25,253 nucleotides of DNA from Pseudomonadota bacterium (GCA_023387085.1 JAEWIL010000008.1:1-25253), one strand, 5' to 3'; counted from the stretch's first letter, positions 7,687-15,318 are shown. The notes: generated from the letters alone by a model not told the origin. Numbers and translations are program-made.

Positions 7687-8411
7687 GCAGCGGGGCCCAT
7701 TCGTTTGACTTCGCATGCGAGCGTATAGCCGCCGCCCCACACCGTCTTGACGATCTGCGGATGCGCGGGGTCGATTTCGATCTTCTTGCGAAGGCGACTG
7801 ACCAGATTGTCGATCGCGCGGTCGAAGATTTCGGCCTCGCGCCCGCGCACCAGGTCGAGCAAACGGTCGCGGCTCATCACCTGACGCGGATGACGCACGA
7901 GCGCGTGGAGCAGATGATATTCGCCCGACGAAAGCGCAACCTCTGTTCCCGCCTCATCGACGAGCACCCGCTCGACTTCGCGCAGCACCCACGGGCCGAA
8001 GGCATAGCTGGTTCCGCTGCTGTCGAGAGTCCGGCCGCCAACCTGGGTACGGCGAAGCACGGTCCGGATGCGCGCTACCAGCTCGCGGGGGTTGAAAGGC
8101 TTGACGACATAATCGTCGGCGCCGATTTCCAGCCCGACGATCCGCTCGGTCTCCTCGGCGCGCGCCGTCAGCAGGATGACGGGAATGCTGCTCGTCTCGC
8201 GCAGGTGGCGCGTGAGCGACAATCCGTCCTCGCCCGGCATCATGATGTCGCTGACGACCAGATCGACCGATTGCGCGCGCAATACCGACCGCGCCTCGGC
8301 GGCGTTCGCGGCGTCGGTCACGGCAAAGCCCTGCGCCTCCAGATATTCGGAAAGCGGTTCGCGGATCGAAGGCTCGTCGTCGATCAACAGGATGCGCGGC
8401 GTGTCGGTCAT
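7683..8411 (-). CDS. OmpR-family response regulator
   Basis: 242 residues from MTDTPRILLIDDE (ATG 8411; another ATG is directly before it at 8414). Receiver domain: acidic pair Asp11-Asp12, phosphoacceptor Asp55 in VVSDIMMPG, and the conserved lysine in DDYVVKPFNP. A C-terminal OmpR/PhoB winged helix follows, with the RDRLLDLVRGREAEIFDRAI recognition region and the GGGYTL wing. It is translationally coupled to the kinase. The EF-hand gene immediately upstream on the same strand, whose leader carries a tandem 10-bp repeat, is a likely target. A 12-bp perfect hairpin lies 26 bp before the start. Confidence 0.92.
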   Translation of the reverse strand: MTDTPRILLIDDEPSIREPLSEYLEAQGFAVTDAANAAEARSVLRAQSVDLVVSDIMMPGEDGLSLTRHLRETSSIPVILLTARAEETERIVGLEIGADDYVVKPFNPRELVARIRTVLRRTQVGGRTLDSSGTSYAFGPWVLREVERVLVDEAGTEVALSSGEYHLLHALVRHPRQVMSRDRLLDLVRGREAEIFDRAIDNLVSRLRKKIEIDPAHPQIVKTVWGGGYTLACEVKRMGPAA

Positions 8412-8436
8412 CATAGGCCCATGCATGTCATTAGTT

Positions 8437-8465
8437 CGCCCACCGGTCGCGGGGACCGGTGGGCG
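8437..8465. other. Strong 12-bp hairpin between the EF-hand gene and the response regulator
   Basis: CGCCCACCGGTC (8437-8448) pairs perfectly with GACCGGTGGGCG (8454-8465) around a 5-base loop. Neither side has a T-run, so it is not a standard intrinsic terminator. It lies downstream of the EF-hand gene and upstream of the regulator on the minus strand, and could be an mRNA-end or differential-stability element, or a regulator site. Confidence 0.55.
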
Positions 8466-8544
8466 ATAGCTGGCAGGGACGGTCCGCAAAGGCAATGCCA
8501 GGGAGGGGAATTGGACTGCAGTTGCGGCCTTTCCTGCCAAATGG

Positions 8545-9141
8545 TTATTCGCTCGCGGGGGCGGCAGGCTGGGCGCCGCGCTTCGCACGCCATTCGCCGG
8601 CCTTTGCCTTCCACGCCTGACGCTGCGCGGCGCGTTCCTCGGCGGTCACCTGACCGTCCTTGTTCGCATCGGCGGCGTCGAAGCGCGCGAGCGCCGCCGC
8701 CTGGAATTCGGCGAGGCTGATCGCCTTGTCGCCGTCGGAGTCGGCCTTGCCCATCATCATGCCGCGATGACCGCCGCGACCGCCGTGATGACCGCGCATC
8801 CCGCGCTTGCCGTCGGTCCCGGCGTCGGCACGCTTCCCGCCGCGCTTGGCGGCACGGTCGGCGCTATGCTGGTCCCATTCTGCCCTGCTGATGCTGCCAT
8901 CCTTGTTCGCATCGAGCCGATCGAACATCTTGGCCTGCATTTCGGCGCGCCGCGCGGCACGATCGCTCGCGTCGATCTTGCCGTCCTTGTTCGCGTCCAT
9001 CTTCGCGAATGTCTCGGCGGCATGCGCCTGCGCCTCGGCGCGGGTCTGCGTGGCGTTGCGGTCGGCAGCGTCCGGGGCGGCGATTACGGGAACGGCGATC
9101 AGCGCGGCACCCAAGGTCAGGAAAGCAAGTTTCTTCTTCAC
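8545..9141 (-). CDS. Secreted EF-hand calcium-binding protein
   Basis: 198 residues from GTG at 9141, read from GAGGAG 8 bp upstream; the ATG between them runs straight into a stop. The signal peptide MKKKLAFLTLGAALIAVPVIAA is cleaved near residue 22, so the protein is periplasmic. Four EF-hand loops begin at Asp49, Asp77, Asp134 and Asp158 (DANKDG in three of them; DSDGDK in the third). The first loop has Asp, not Glu, at position 12. Residues 113-130 form a His/Gly/Arg-rich linker ending in MMMG. Such proteins bind calcium; the specific role is unknown. Position directly upstream of a two-component pair, same strand, suggests the pair could sense or respond to the same envelope condition. 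Confidence 0.85.
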   Translation of the reverse strand: MKKKLAFLTLGAALIAVPVIAAPDAADRNATQTRAEAQAHAAETFAKMDANKDGKIDASDRAARRAEMQAKMFDRLDANKDGSISRAEWDQHSADRAAKRGGKRADAGTDGKRGMRGHHGGRGGHRGMMMGKADSDGDKAISLAEFQAAALARFDAADANKDGQVTAEERAAQRQAWKAKAGEWRAKRGAQPAAPASE

Positions 9142-9466
9142 GTCATGAACTCCTCGTTCGGGGACAGCGGTGCGTCCCGATGAGGCCGTTCTAGGCACGA
9201 ACTGTCCCAAGCCATTGCCGGATGGGCGAAAAATTGTCGCAAATTGTCGCAAAAGCCCGGCGCGGTTCATGTCGGCGCAAGCGAAGAGGCGGGAGCGACC
9301 ATTTGGATACAAGTAAGCCCCGTCGCATTTCTGCGGCGGGGCTCCCTGGCTTCCGTCCGAAGACCGGAAGCAATTCTACCTTCTCTTTCGATCGAGTAGA
9401 TCAATTAAACACCTGTCCTGCCCGAAGGTTCCCGCGCGCGGGAAAAATCATCTGCGGGGTCGGCGA
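9142..9466. other. 325-bp intergenic region with tandem repeat and hairpin
   Basis: This region separates the EF-hand gene and the DUF1328 gene, both on the minus strand. It holds a tandem 10-bp repeat at 9231-9250, an imperfect hairpin at 9316-9343 (12-bp arms, one T-G pair, loop TTTC) with no T-run, and a weak EcfG-like pattern (GGAAC-N16-TGTT, minus, 9432-9408). I see no gene in it. Confidence 0.6.
9231..9250 (-). promoter_or_regulatory. Tandem 10-bp direct repeat, candidate OmpR-type regulator site
   Basis: AAATTGTCGC occurs twice without a gap (minus strand GCGACAATTT twice), about 90 bp before the EF-hand start. OmpR-family regulators commonly bind two direct repeats one helical turn apart, and such a regulator is encoded two genes downstream. 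Binding is inferred from repeat spacing only. Confidence 0.45.
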
Positions 9467-9640
9467 CTAGGTCACCTTGCGGGCCGCTGCGGCGCCGAGC
9501 ACGATGAACAGCACGACGAGCGCCAGACCGACGAAGAACAGGATCTTGGCTACTCCGGCCGCCGCGCCGGCGATGCCGCCAAAGCCAAGAATCGCGGCAA
9601 GCAGTGCGATCACCGCAAAGATCAGAGCCCATTTGAACAT
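9467..9640 (-). CDS. DUF1328 family small membrane protein
   Basis: 57 residues, starting MFKWALIFAVIALLAAILGF and ending AAARKVT. Two hydrophobic segments (about 3-27 and 31-50) joined by a glycine/alanine-rich turn match DUF1328 (YtjA-like) peptides, which are inner-membrane proteins of unknown function. AGGAG lies 8 bp before the ATG; a longer frame upstream lacks an RBS. A perfect GGAAC-N16-CGTT promoter about 115 bp upstream suggests general stress control. Confidence 0.85.
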   Translation of the reverse strand: MFKWALIFAVIALLAAILGFGGIAGAAAGVAKILFFVGLALVVLFIVLGAAAARKVT

Positions 9641-9760
9641 TCCATTTCTCCTTGTTCGGCGGACGCGCGGCGCCATCCCCCGATCGGCGTTCGCGCCTTT
9701 CCCGGGAGCGGGCGGCCTTCGGCCGCGCCATATTTTGCTGCATAGTGAGTGCGATGATTA

Positions 9761-9785
9761 AACGAGGTTGCCGTGGAAAAGTTCC
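9761..9785 (-). promoter_or_regulatory. EcfG-type (general stress) promoter for the DUF1328 gene
   Basis: On the minus strand GGAAC (9785-9781), exactly 16 bp, then CGTT (9764-9761). This matches the alphaproteobacterial sigma-EcfG consensus with no mismatch. The predicted transcript starts near 9755 and reads to DUF1328 at 9640 through a leader of about 115 nt, which contains a GC-rich UUCG hairpin near 9712-9726. The divergent hydrolase-OsmC gene starts at 9863. Confidence 0.7.
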
Positions 9786-9862
9786 GGTTGGACAATCGGC
9801 GCGCGAGCGGTGACGTTTGTCCACGCGCCGCCGGAGTCGGGGCGCCGCCGGGAGGGAGTGCC

Positions 9863-11125
9863 ATGGTCACGCAGCCGTTTCAGTTCGTCGGAACATCCGG
9901 GAAAAGCCTGTCGGGACGAATGGAAATGCCCGGCGGCCGCGTTCGCGGCTGGGCGATCTTCGCCCACTGCTTCACCTGCGGAAAGGACAATCGCGCCGCG
10001 GTCCGCATCGCGCGGCTGCTCGCGCGGCAAGGTGTCGGCGTTCTTCGTTTCGATTTCGCCGGGCTCGGACAAAGCGAGGGAGACTTTGCCGACAGCAGCT
10101 TCTCGATCGACGTGCAGGATCTGCAAGCGGCGGCGCGGGCGATGGCGGACGACGGCAAGGCGCCATCGCTGATGATCGGCCACAGCCTGGGCGGCGCGGC
10201 GGTGATCGCTGCGGCGACCGCCCTGCCGGAAATTCGCGCCGTCGCGACGGTCAACGCGCCGTTCGACGTTGCACACACACTTCACCAGTTCGATCCATCG
10301 GCCCTTGCAGTGATCGATGCCGAAGGGGCAGCCGATGTCCTGCTCGGCGGGCGACGCTTCCGGGTCGGGCGCGGCCTGATCGACGATTTGCGGCAACAGG
10401 ATCAGGGCGCACGCATCGCCGCGCTGCGGCGGCCGCTGCTCGTCATGCACGCGCCGCTCGACGACACGGTGGGGATCGAGAATGCGACCAAAATCTATGT
10501 CGCGGCACGCCACCCCAAAAGTTTCGTTTCGCTGGACGATGCCGACCATCTCCTCACCCGCCCGCAAGATGCCGAGCGCGTCGGGTCGATGATCGCCGCC
10601 TGGGCGGCGCCCTATCTGGTCGCGCCGGCGCATACCGCTGCGCCGACGGTCGATGCCGAAGCCGAGGAAACGCGCGAAGGGAAATTTCAGGTCGCGATCA
10701 GTTCGGGCGATCATGTCTTCCTGGCCGACGAACCCGCAAGCGTCGGCGGGCTCGGTTCGGGACCGGGCCCCTTCGACCTGCTCTCCGCTGCCCTCGCCGC
10801 CTGTACGACGATGACGCTGCGCCTCTATGCCGACAGCAAGGGGCTTCCGGTGACGCGCATCCGCACCGCGGTCGGCCACGAGAAACAGGCCAGCGACCCC
10901 GTCCCCGATTTGTTCAACATCCGCGTCGCGATCGAAGGCGAACTCGACGCCGAACAGCGTGCACGCCTGCTCGAGATCGCCGGGCGATGCCCCGTTCACC
11001 GGACGCTCGAGCGCGGATCGCGCTTCACGACGATTGAAGGCGACCCGCCGGCCCCCTGCGAACCGCCCGAGGCGCACAGGGAAGCGATGGATCGAGTTGC
11101 AGGCGCAACAGCGCGTGACGCTTGA
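9863..11125 (+). CDS. Bifunctional alpha/beta-hydrolase / OsmC family protein
   Basis: 420 residues from the ATG after GGAGGGAG (9851-9858); a 30-residue upstream extension lacks an RBS. Residues 1-255 form an alpha/beta hydrolase: nucleophile elbow GHSLGG (Ser108), acid Asp200 in APLDD, and His229 in DADHLL. Residues about 265-420 form an OsmC domain: SGDHVFLADEP, PGPFDLLSAALAACT with catalytic Cys314, and RCPVH with Cys376. OsmC domains reduce organic hydroperoxides through two cysteines. This two-domain architecture is known in proteobacteria; the partnership may be ester hydrolysis plus peroxide reduction. Its promoter faces the EcfG-controlled DUF1328 gene, but no EcfG site is seen on this strand. 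Confidence 0.9.
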   Translation: MVTQPFQFVGTSGKSLSGRMEMPGGRVRGWAIFAHCFTCGKDNRAAVRIARLLARQGVGVLRFDFAGLGQSEGDFADSSFSIDVQDLQAAARAMADDGKAPSLMIGHSLGGAAVIAAATALPEIRAVATVNAPFDVAHTLHQFDPSALAVIDAEGAADVLLGGRRFRVGRGLIDDLRQQDQGARIAALRRPLLVMHAPLDDTVGIENATKIYVAARHPKSFVSLDDADHLLTRPQDAERVGSMIAAWAAPYLVAPAHTAAPTVDAEAEETREGKFQVAISSGDHVFLADEPASVGGLGSGPGPFDLLSAALAACTTMTLRLYADSKGLPVTRIRTAVGHEKQASDPVPDLFNIRVAIEGELDAEQRARLLEIAGRCPVHRTLERGSRFTTIEGDPPAPCEPPEAHREAMDRVAGATARDA

Positions 11126-11166
11126 CGGCGGGCAGCCAAGATGGCAATCGCGCCAGCCTTGGATAT

Positions 11167-11240
11167 GCGGGTATAGCATAGTGGTAATGCTCTAGCCTTC
11201 CAAGCTAGCTAGGCGGGTTCGATTCCCGCTACCCGCTCCA
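11167..11240 (+). tRNA. tRNA-Gly (anticodon TCC)
   Basis: 74 nt with all arms: acceptor GCGGGTA/TACCCGC, D arm GCAT/ATGC, anticodon stem CTAGC/GCTAG around CTTCCAA (anticodon TCC), T arm GCGGG/CCCGC with loop TTCGATT, discriminator T and an encoded CCA. TCC reads GGA and GGG codons. Confidence 0.95.
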
Positions 11241-11268
11241 AGCCTCCGAACAGCGAAGGTTTCCTGTC

Positions 11269-11284
11269 CGACCAAGCTTGGTCG
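11269..11284. promoter_or_regulatory. 16-bp perfect palindrome between tRNA-Gly and dinB
   Basis: CGACCAAGCTTGGTCG is symmetrical without a spacer, 34 bp before the proposed dinB -35. It could be a regulator site or a short hairpin ending the tRNA transcript; there is no T-run. Function unknown. Confidence 0.35.
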
Positions 11285-11318
11285 CCGCGCATTGCGGCCG
11301 TCTGTTCGCGACGGCGCA

Positions 11319-11347
11319 TTGAGAACATTTCGGCAACGTGCTACAAG
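11319..11347 (+). promoter_or_regulatory. dinB promoter with near-consensus LexA box
   Basis: TTGAGA (-35, 11319-11324), 17 bp, TACAAG (-10, 11342-11347). Between them lies GAAC-N7-CAAC (11323-11337), one base away from the alphaproteobacterial SOS box GAAC-N7-GAAC. The predicted +1 is near the GTG at 11355, so the transcript would be leaderless or nearly so. All three elements agree with each other but rest on inspection only. Confidence 0.5.
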
Positions 11348-11354
11348 CCTCCCT

Positions 11355-12485
11355 GTGGCAGAAGGCGAAGATCCTGTCTCCGAGGACACCGCGGGCCCAG
11401 CGCTCCGCAAAATCATCCACATCGACATGGATGCCTTTTATGCATCGGTCGAACAACGCGACGATCCCTCGCTACGCGGCAAGCCCGTCGCGGTCGGCGG
11501 GTCATCGCGGCGCGGGGTCGTTGCCGCCGCTTCCTATGAAGCACGCAAATTCGGTGTCCGTTCGGCGATGCCCAGCATCACCGCGAAGCGCCAGTGCCCG
11601 GACCTGATCTTCGTGCCGCCGCGTTTCGAGGTTTATCGCGATATCTCGCACCAAATTCGCGCGATCTTTCGCGACTATGCGGACGAAGTCGAACCGCTGT
11701 CGCTCGACGAGGCGTATCTCGACGTCAGCACGGACAAGGCGGGGCTTGGCAGCGCCACCGCGACCGCGAAGCTGATCCGCAGGCGTATTTGCGAGGAAAC
11801 CGGCCTCACCGCCTCGGCCGGCGTCTCCTACAACAAGTTCATCGCGAAACTCGCGTCCGATCAGAACAAGCCCGACGGAATTACCATCATCCCGCCGGGC
11901 AAGGGCGCCGCGTTCGTCCAGACGCTGTCGATCCGACGCTTTCACGGCATCGGCCCCGTCACCGCCGCGAAGATGGAAGGGCTCGGCATCTTTTCGGGTG
12001 CAGACCTTGCAGCCAAGGACCCGCTGTGGCTCGCCGAGAATTTCGGCAACAGCGCCGAATGGCTGTTCAATCTGGCGCGCGGGATCGATCATCGCCGCGT
12101 CAAATCGAACCGACCGCTCAAATCGCTGGGCGGCGAGCGGACCTTCTTCAACGACCTGATCAGCGATACCGAAGTCCGCGAGGCGCTCGCGCACGTCTGT
12201 ACCGTGGTATGGGACCGCGCCGCGAAGAAGGGCGCGCGCGGGCGCACCGTGACGCTGAAGCTGCGCTATGCCGACTTCAAGACGATCACCCGCGCAAGAA
12301 CGGTCGCCTCCCCCATCCTCGACGGTGCGAGCCTGCTGGCTGCCGGCGAAGCGATCCTTGGCCCCTTGCTCCCGACCGAACAGGGCATCCGCCTGCTCGG
12401 CGTCACGCTGAGCAAGTTCGAGGGCGAAGAGGAGGACGAGAGCGGCGACGCCCCCGCGCCCGCCGACCTGCTCAGCCTGATCTAA
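11355..12485 (+). CDS. dinB: DNA polymerase IV (translesion, Y family)
   Basis: 376 residues. The Y-family palm shows HIDMDAFYASVE (catalytic Asp24 and the steric-gate region) and LSLDEAYLDVS (catalytic Asp-Glu). Helix-hairpin-helix region FHGIGPVTAAKMEGLGI and the little-finger domain KSLGGERTFF follow. The polymerase copies damaged templates and is error-prone. I chose GTG 11355 because the -10 box lies directly before it; TTG 11292 would extend the protein upstream of the promoter. There is no clear RBS, consistent with a leaderless start. The gene ends 3 bp before the convergent prfC. Confidence 0.9.
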   Translation: MAEGEDPVSEDTAGPALRKIIHIDMDAFYASVEQRDDPSLRGKPVAVGGSSRRGVVAAASYEARKFGVRSAMPSITAKRQCPDLIFVPPRFEVYRDISHQIRAIFRDYADEVEPLSLDEAYLDVSTDKAGLGSATATAKLIRRRICEETGLTASAGVSYNKFIAKLASDQNKPDGITIIPPGKGAAFVQTLSIRRFHGIGPVTAAKMEGLGIFSGADLAAKDPLWLAENFGNSAEWLFNLARGIDHRRVKSNRPLKSLGGERTFFNDLISDTEVREALAHVCTVVWDRAAKKGARGRTVTLKLRYADFKTITRARTVASPILDGASLLAAGEAILGPLLPTEQGIRLLGVTLSKFEGEEEDESGDAPAPADLLSLI

Positions 12486-12488
12486 GCG

Positions 12489-14081
12489 TCAGCCCGCGGC
12501 CGCGAAGCGCCGTTCCTTGGTCGCGGTAAAGCGGATCGCCGGGTGGCGCTGGGTGACATAGCCCACTTCCCATGCGTCCTTCGCCATGAACACCGGCGCG
12601 CCGTCGCGGTCGGATGCAGAAGCGCCGCGATGATCGGCCTGGAATGCTTTCAGCGCCGCCGGATCGTCGCTCGCGATCCAGCGCGCGGTATCCCACGGCG
12701 ACTGCTCGAGCTTCGCCTCGACCTTATACTCCGCGTCGAGGCGGCTGATCAGAACTTCAAGCTGCAACTGGCCGACGACGCCGACGATCATGTTCGATCC
12801 GATTTCGGGGTAGAAAACCTGGATGATCCCCTCTTCGGCCATGTCGTCGAGCGCCTTGCGGAGCTGCTTCGTCTTGGTCGGATCGACCAGCGCGACGCGG
12901 CGCAGGATTTCGGGCGCGAAATTCGGCAGGCCGGTGATCGTGATGTCGGTCCGCTCGGACAGCGTATCGCCGACGCGCAGCGTGCCGTGGTTCGGGATAC
13001 CGATGATGTCGCCGGGAAAGGCCTCCTCGGCCATCTCACGGTCCTGTGCGAGGAACAGCATCGGGCGGCTGATCGCGATCGCCTTCCCGGTCCCGCCCTG
13101 CATCAGCCGCATCCCGCGTTCGAACTTGCCCGAACAAAGCCGCATGAAGGCGATGCGGTCGCGGTGCGCGGGGTTCATGTTCGCCTGCACCTTGAAGATG
13201 AAGCCGGTGACGGCGTCGTCGCCGGGCTGCACCGGCGCGGGCTCCGCCGGCTGGGGTTGCGGCCCCGGCGCATGGTTGGCAAGCGCGTCGAGCAGGTCGA
13301 CGACGCCGAATTCCTTAAGCGCCGATCCGAAATAGACCGGCGTCAGGTCGCCGTTGCGGTAGGCAGCGCCATCGAAGGGCGCATAGCAGGCAGCGGCGAG
13401 CTCGGTCTCTTCCTTGAGGAGCGCGAGCGCATCGGCGCTGAGTTCGTTTGCGAGCGCTGCATCGTCGATGCCCGTCACCTTTGCGCGATGCCCCTCGTAC
13501 ATGCGCGAGGCATCGCCGCCCGGCTTCATGATCGCGGGATCGACGAGATCGTAGATCCCTTCGAACTGTCCGCCCATGCCGGCGGGCCAGTTCATCGGGC
13601 AGACGTCGAGCGCGAGCCGGTCGGCGACCTCATCGAGCAATTCGAACGGAGGCAGGCCCTCGCGGTCGACCTTGTTGACGAAGGTGATGATCGGCACCGA
13701 GCGCAGGCGGCACACCTCGAACAGTTTCAGCGTCTGCGGTTCGATGCCCTTCGCGGCGTCGATCACCATGACCGCGCTGTCGACCGCGGTCAGCGTGCGA
13801 TAGGTATCCTCGCTGAAATCCTCGTGGCCCGGGGTGTCGAGCAGGTTGAAGACCAGCCCTGCATGTTCGAAGGTCATCACCGACGAGGTGACCGAGATGC
13901 CGCGCTGCTGCTCGATCTTCATCCAGTCGGAGCGCGCGCGCCGCGCCTGCCCGCGCGCCTTGACCTCGCCTGCCATATGGATCGCGCCGCCCGCGACGAG
14001 GAGCTTTTCGGTCAGCGTCGTCTTGCCCGCGTCGGGGTGCGAGATGATAGCGAAGGTGCGGCGGTCGGGATGTTTGGGCAT
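12489..14081 (-). CDS. prfC: Peptide chain release factor 3
   Basis: 530 residues, full length for RF3. GTPase motifs: G1 SHPDAGKTT (14-22), switch I region with GISVTSSVM (61-69), G3 DTPGH (82-86) and G4 NKVD. A translational-GTPase domain II and the RF3 C-terminal domain (QLQLEVLISRLDAEYKVEA) follow. RF3 uses GTP to remove RF1 and RF2 from the ribosome after termination. The start matches the family's N-terminus; I see no strong RBS. It is single-gene on this strand, divergent from the secreted protein at 14159. Confidence 0.96.
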   Translation of the reverse strand: MPKHPDRRTFAIISHPDAGKTTLTEKLLVAGGAIHMAGEVKARGQARRARSDWMKIEQQRGISVTSSVMTFEHAGLVFNLLDTPGHEDFSEDTYRTLTAVDSAVMVIDAAKGIEPQTLKLFEVCRLRSVPIITFVNKVDREGLPPFELLDEVADRLALDVCPMNWPAGMGGQFEGIYDLVDPAIMKPGGDASRMYEGHRAKVTGIDDAALANELSADALALLKEETELAAACYAPFDGAAYRNGDLTPVYFGSALKEFGVVDLLDALANHAPGPQPQPAEPAPVQPGDDAVTGFIFKVQANMNPAHRDRIAFMRLCSGKFERGMRLMQGGTGKAIAISRPMLFLAQDREMAEEAFPGDIIGIPNHGTLRVGDTLSERTDITITGLPNFAPEILRRVALVDPTKTKQLRKALDDMAEEGIIQVFYPEIGSNMIVGVVGQLQLEVLISRLDAEYKVEAKLEQSPWDTARWIASDDPAALKAFQADHRGASASDRDGAPVFMAKDAWEVGYVTQRHPAIRFTATKERRFAAAG

Positions 14082-14158
14082 GGCGCGGGCGCCTAGCAGG
14101 TGGGGCGACGTGTGGAAAGGGGCTGGCGTCGGCGCTGCCGCAGACGCATGGTCGCGCC

Positions 14159-14797
14159 ATGCGAACCCTTCTGCTTGCCACCGCCTTGGTTGCCGCCCCT
14201 GCCACCGCTCAGGATTCGCCCTTTGTTGGCGAGTATAGCCTGGCCGAAGGTCCCGACGTCGGCGGCGGACTGCTCATCCGCAACGACGGCCGTTTCCAAT
14301 ATATGCTCGCAGCGGGGGCGCTCGACGAGCGCGCCGAGGGCCGCTGGGAGGCGCGTGGCGACACCATATGCCTCACGACAAATCCCAAGCCCGTCGCCCC
14401 GGTGATGAAAAAGGGGCCGCTGGTCGAAGTCGACGGCGCGGTTCCGACCTTGCTTGTCACCTGGCCGAACGGCCGGGGGATCCCCGGTGTCGATTTCGTG
14501 ATCGGTTTCGACAGTGGCGATCCGGTCGAGGGCTATACCCAATATGATGGCTGGACGATGCCCGAGGGCGACAAGCGCACTCCGCGCTGGGTCGAGGTGC
14601 GCGAACCGATCTATGGCATCACCGCGCCGCGATACGAACTGGCCGGGACCGATAACGGCAAGCTGCGCGTGATCATCGAGCCCCATGACATGGGCGTGGT
14701 CGATTTCGAGGGTGCCTGCGCCGAACGAACCGAACGCGGCCTGACGCTGCACCGCGCCGAGGGCGAGATGCGGTTCGTGCGGCTCGGACGCGACTAA
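14159..14797 (+). CDS. Secreted protein of unknown function
   Basis: 212 residues. Signal peptide MRTLLLATALVAAPATAQ (about 1-18), then FVGEYSLAEGPDVGGGLLIRNDGRFQY, a strand pattern like the opening of small lipocalin-like or META-like beta barrels, with GRWEARGDTICL following. No catalytic motif or cofactor site is visible. It is free-standing, with no co-directed neighbour within 560 bp. The coding case rests on the signal peptide and uniform codon use across the frame. Confidence 0.75.
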   Translation: MRTLLLATALVAAPATAQDSPFVGEYSLAEGPDVGGGLLIRNDGRFQYMLAAGALDERAEGRWEARGDTICLTTNPKPVAPVMKKGPLVEVDGAVPTLLVTWPNGRGIPGVDFVIGFDSGDPVEGYTQYDGWTMPEGDKRTPRWVEVREPIYGITAPRYELAGTDNGKLRVIIEPHDMGVVDFEGACAERTERGLTLHRAEGEMRFVRLGRD

Positions 14798-15153
14798 AGC
14801 CACAAAAGTCCCGCATGAGCGGGTCGCAACTGTGACCTTTGTGACTTTAAAGGAACAAAGGATACGGACAGGCATGCCGATTTTGTCTCCTTCGTCGCTT
14901 TAAGCGGGGGGGACCGGCCGTTGTCCTCTTCCAAAGTTCAGGAAAGTTCAGCCTGATGCGTGCGCCGGTTGGGACCTCGCGGCGTGTGGGACACGTTGTG
15001 CGGTGCTCCACCCGCAAGCGGAGCAGTGACCGCTTCTTGTTCACCAGATGAAGGAGCCTGATGAAGGCTGGCATAGCCGAATAATGTAGGAAAGGCCTTT
15101 TTGAGGGCGAGGTTGGCTTTGGAGCGGGGAGCGGACATTGCTCAGTCTTCTCT
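14798..15153. other. Gene-free region with short repeats and hairpins
   Basis: I see no convincing gene. Contents: a CCCGC-ATGA-GCGGG hairpin at about 14812-14825; a 9-bp repeat with TGTGAC twice (about 14831-14845); two copies of AAAGTTCAG at 10-bp spacing (14934-14949); and a longer stem where GCGGTGCTCC pairs with GGAGC and ACCGC (15000-15032). A 66-codon minus-strand frame (15138-14938) has a weak RBS, mixed third-base usage and no recognisable domain. The region could hold a small RNA, but I cannot support one. Confidence 0.4.
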
Positions 15154-15247
15154 CGTCATCCCGGACTTGATCCGGGATCCCGCTTTTTGAGGCACCGACC
15201 GGCTTCGGCATCAAGCGGGACCCCGGATCAAGTCCGGGGTGGCGATG
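15154..15247. repeat. REP-like palindromic element, family B
   Basis: Left arm CGTCATCCCGGACTTGATCC continuing to CCCGCTT; right arm AAGCGGGACCCCGGATCAAG continuing to CGATG. The arms pair over about 30 bp with few mismatches, with CCCGGACTTGATCCGGG itself also a palindrome. This sequence type is a very common dispersed repeat in sphingomonads, from general knowledge. Confidence 0.8.
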
Positions 15248-15318
15248 AGAAAAAGGTCTGCTTGCGGTCGAGAGAAGCCGCCCTTCCCTCTTGCGCTGAC
15301 GCCCCAAATGGGTCAGGC

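Noticed and set aside
6055..7728. 557-codon plus-strand frame across the thioesterase end and the kinase
   Set aside because: Both real genes have clear family motifs in other frames; this frame is Arg/Ala-rich noise.
9408..9432. EcfG promoter (GGAAC-N16-TGTT) for the EF-hand gene
   Set aside because: One mismatch at a key position and a leader of about 260 nt; chance occurrence is likely.
14936..14949. GTTC-N6-GTTC as a LexA (SOS) box
   Set aside because: The alphaproteobacterial box needs seven bases between half-sites, and no gene follows on either strand within a suitable distance.
14938..15138. 66-codon minus-strand frame in the gene-free region
   Set aside because: Weak RBS, mixed third-base usage and no recognisable domain; not enough to call a gene.
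15154..15247. Insertion-sequence end or riboswitch
   Set aside because: No transposase, no target-site duplication and no known aptamer motif; the structure fits a REP-type repeat.
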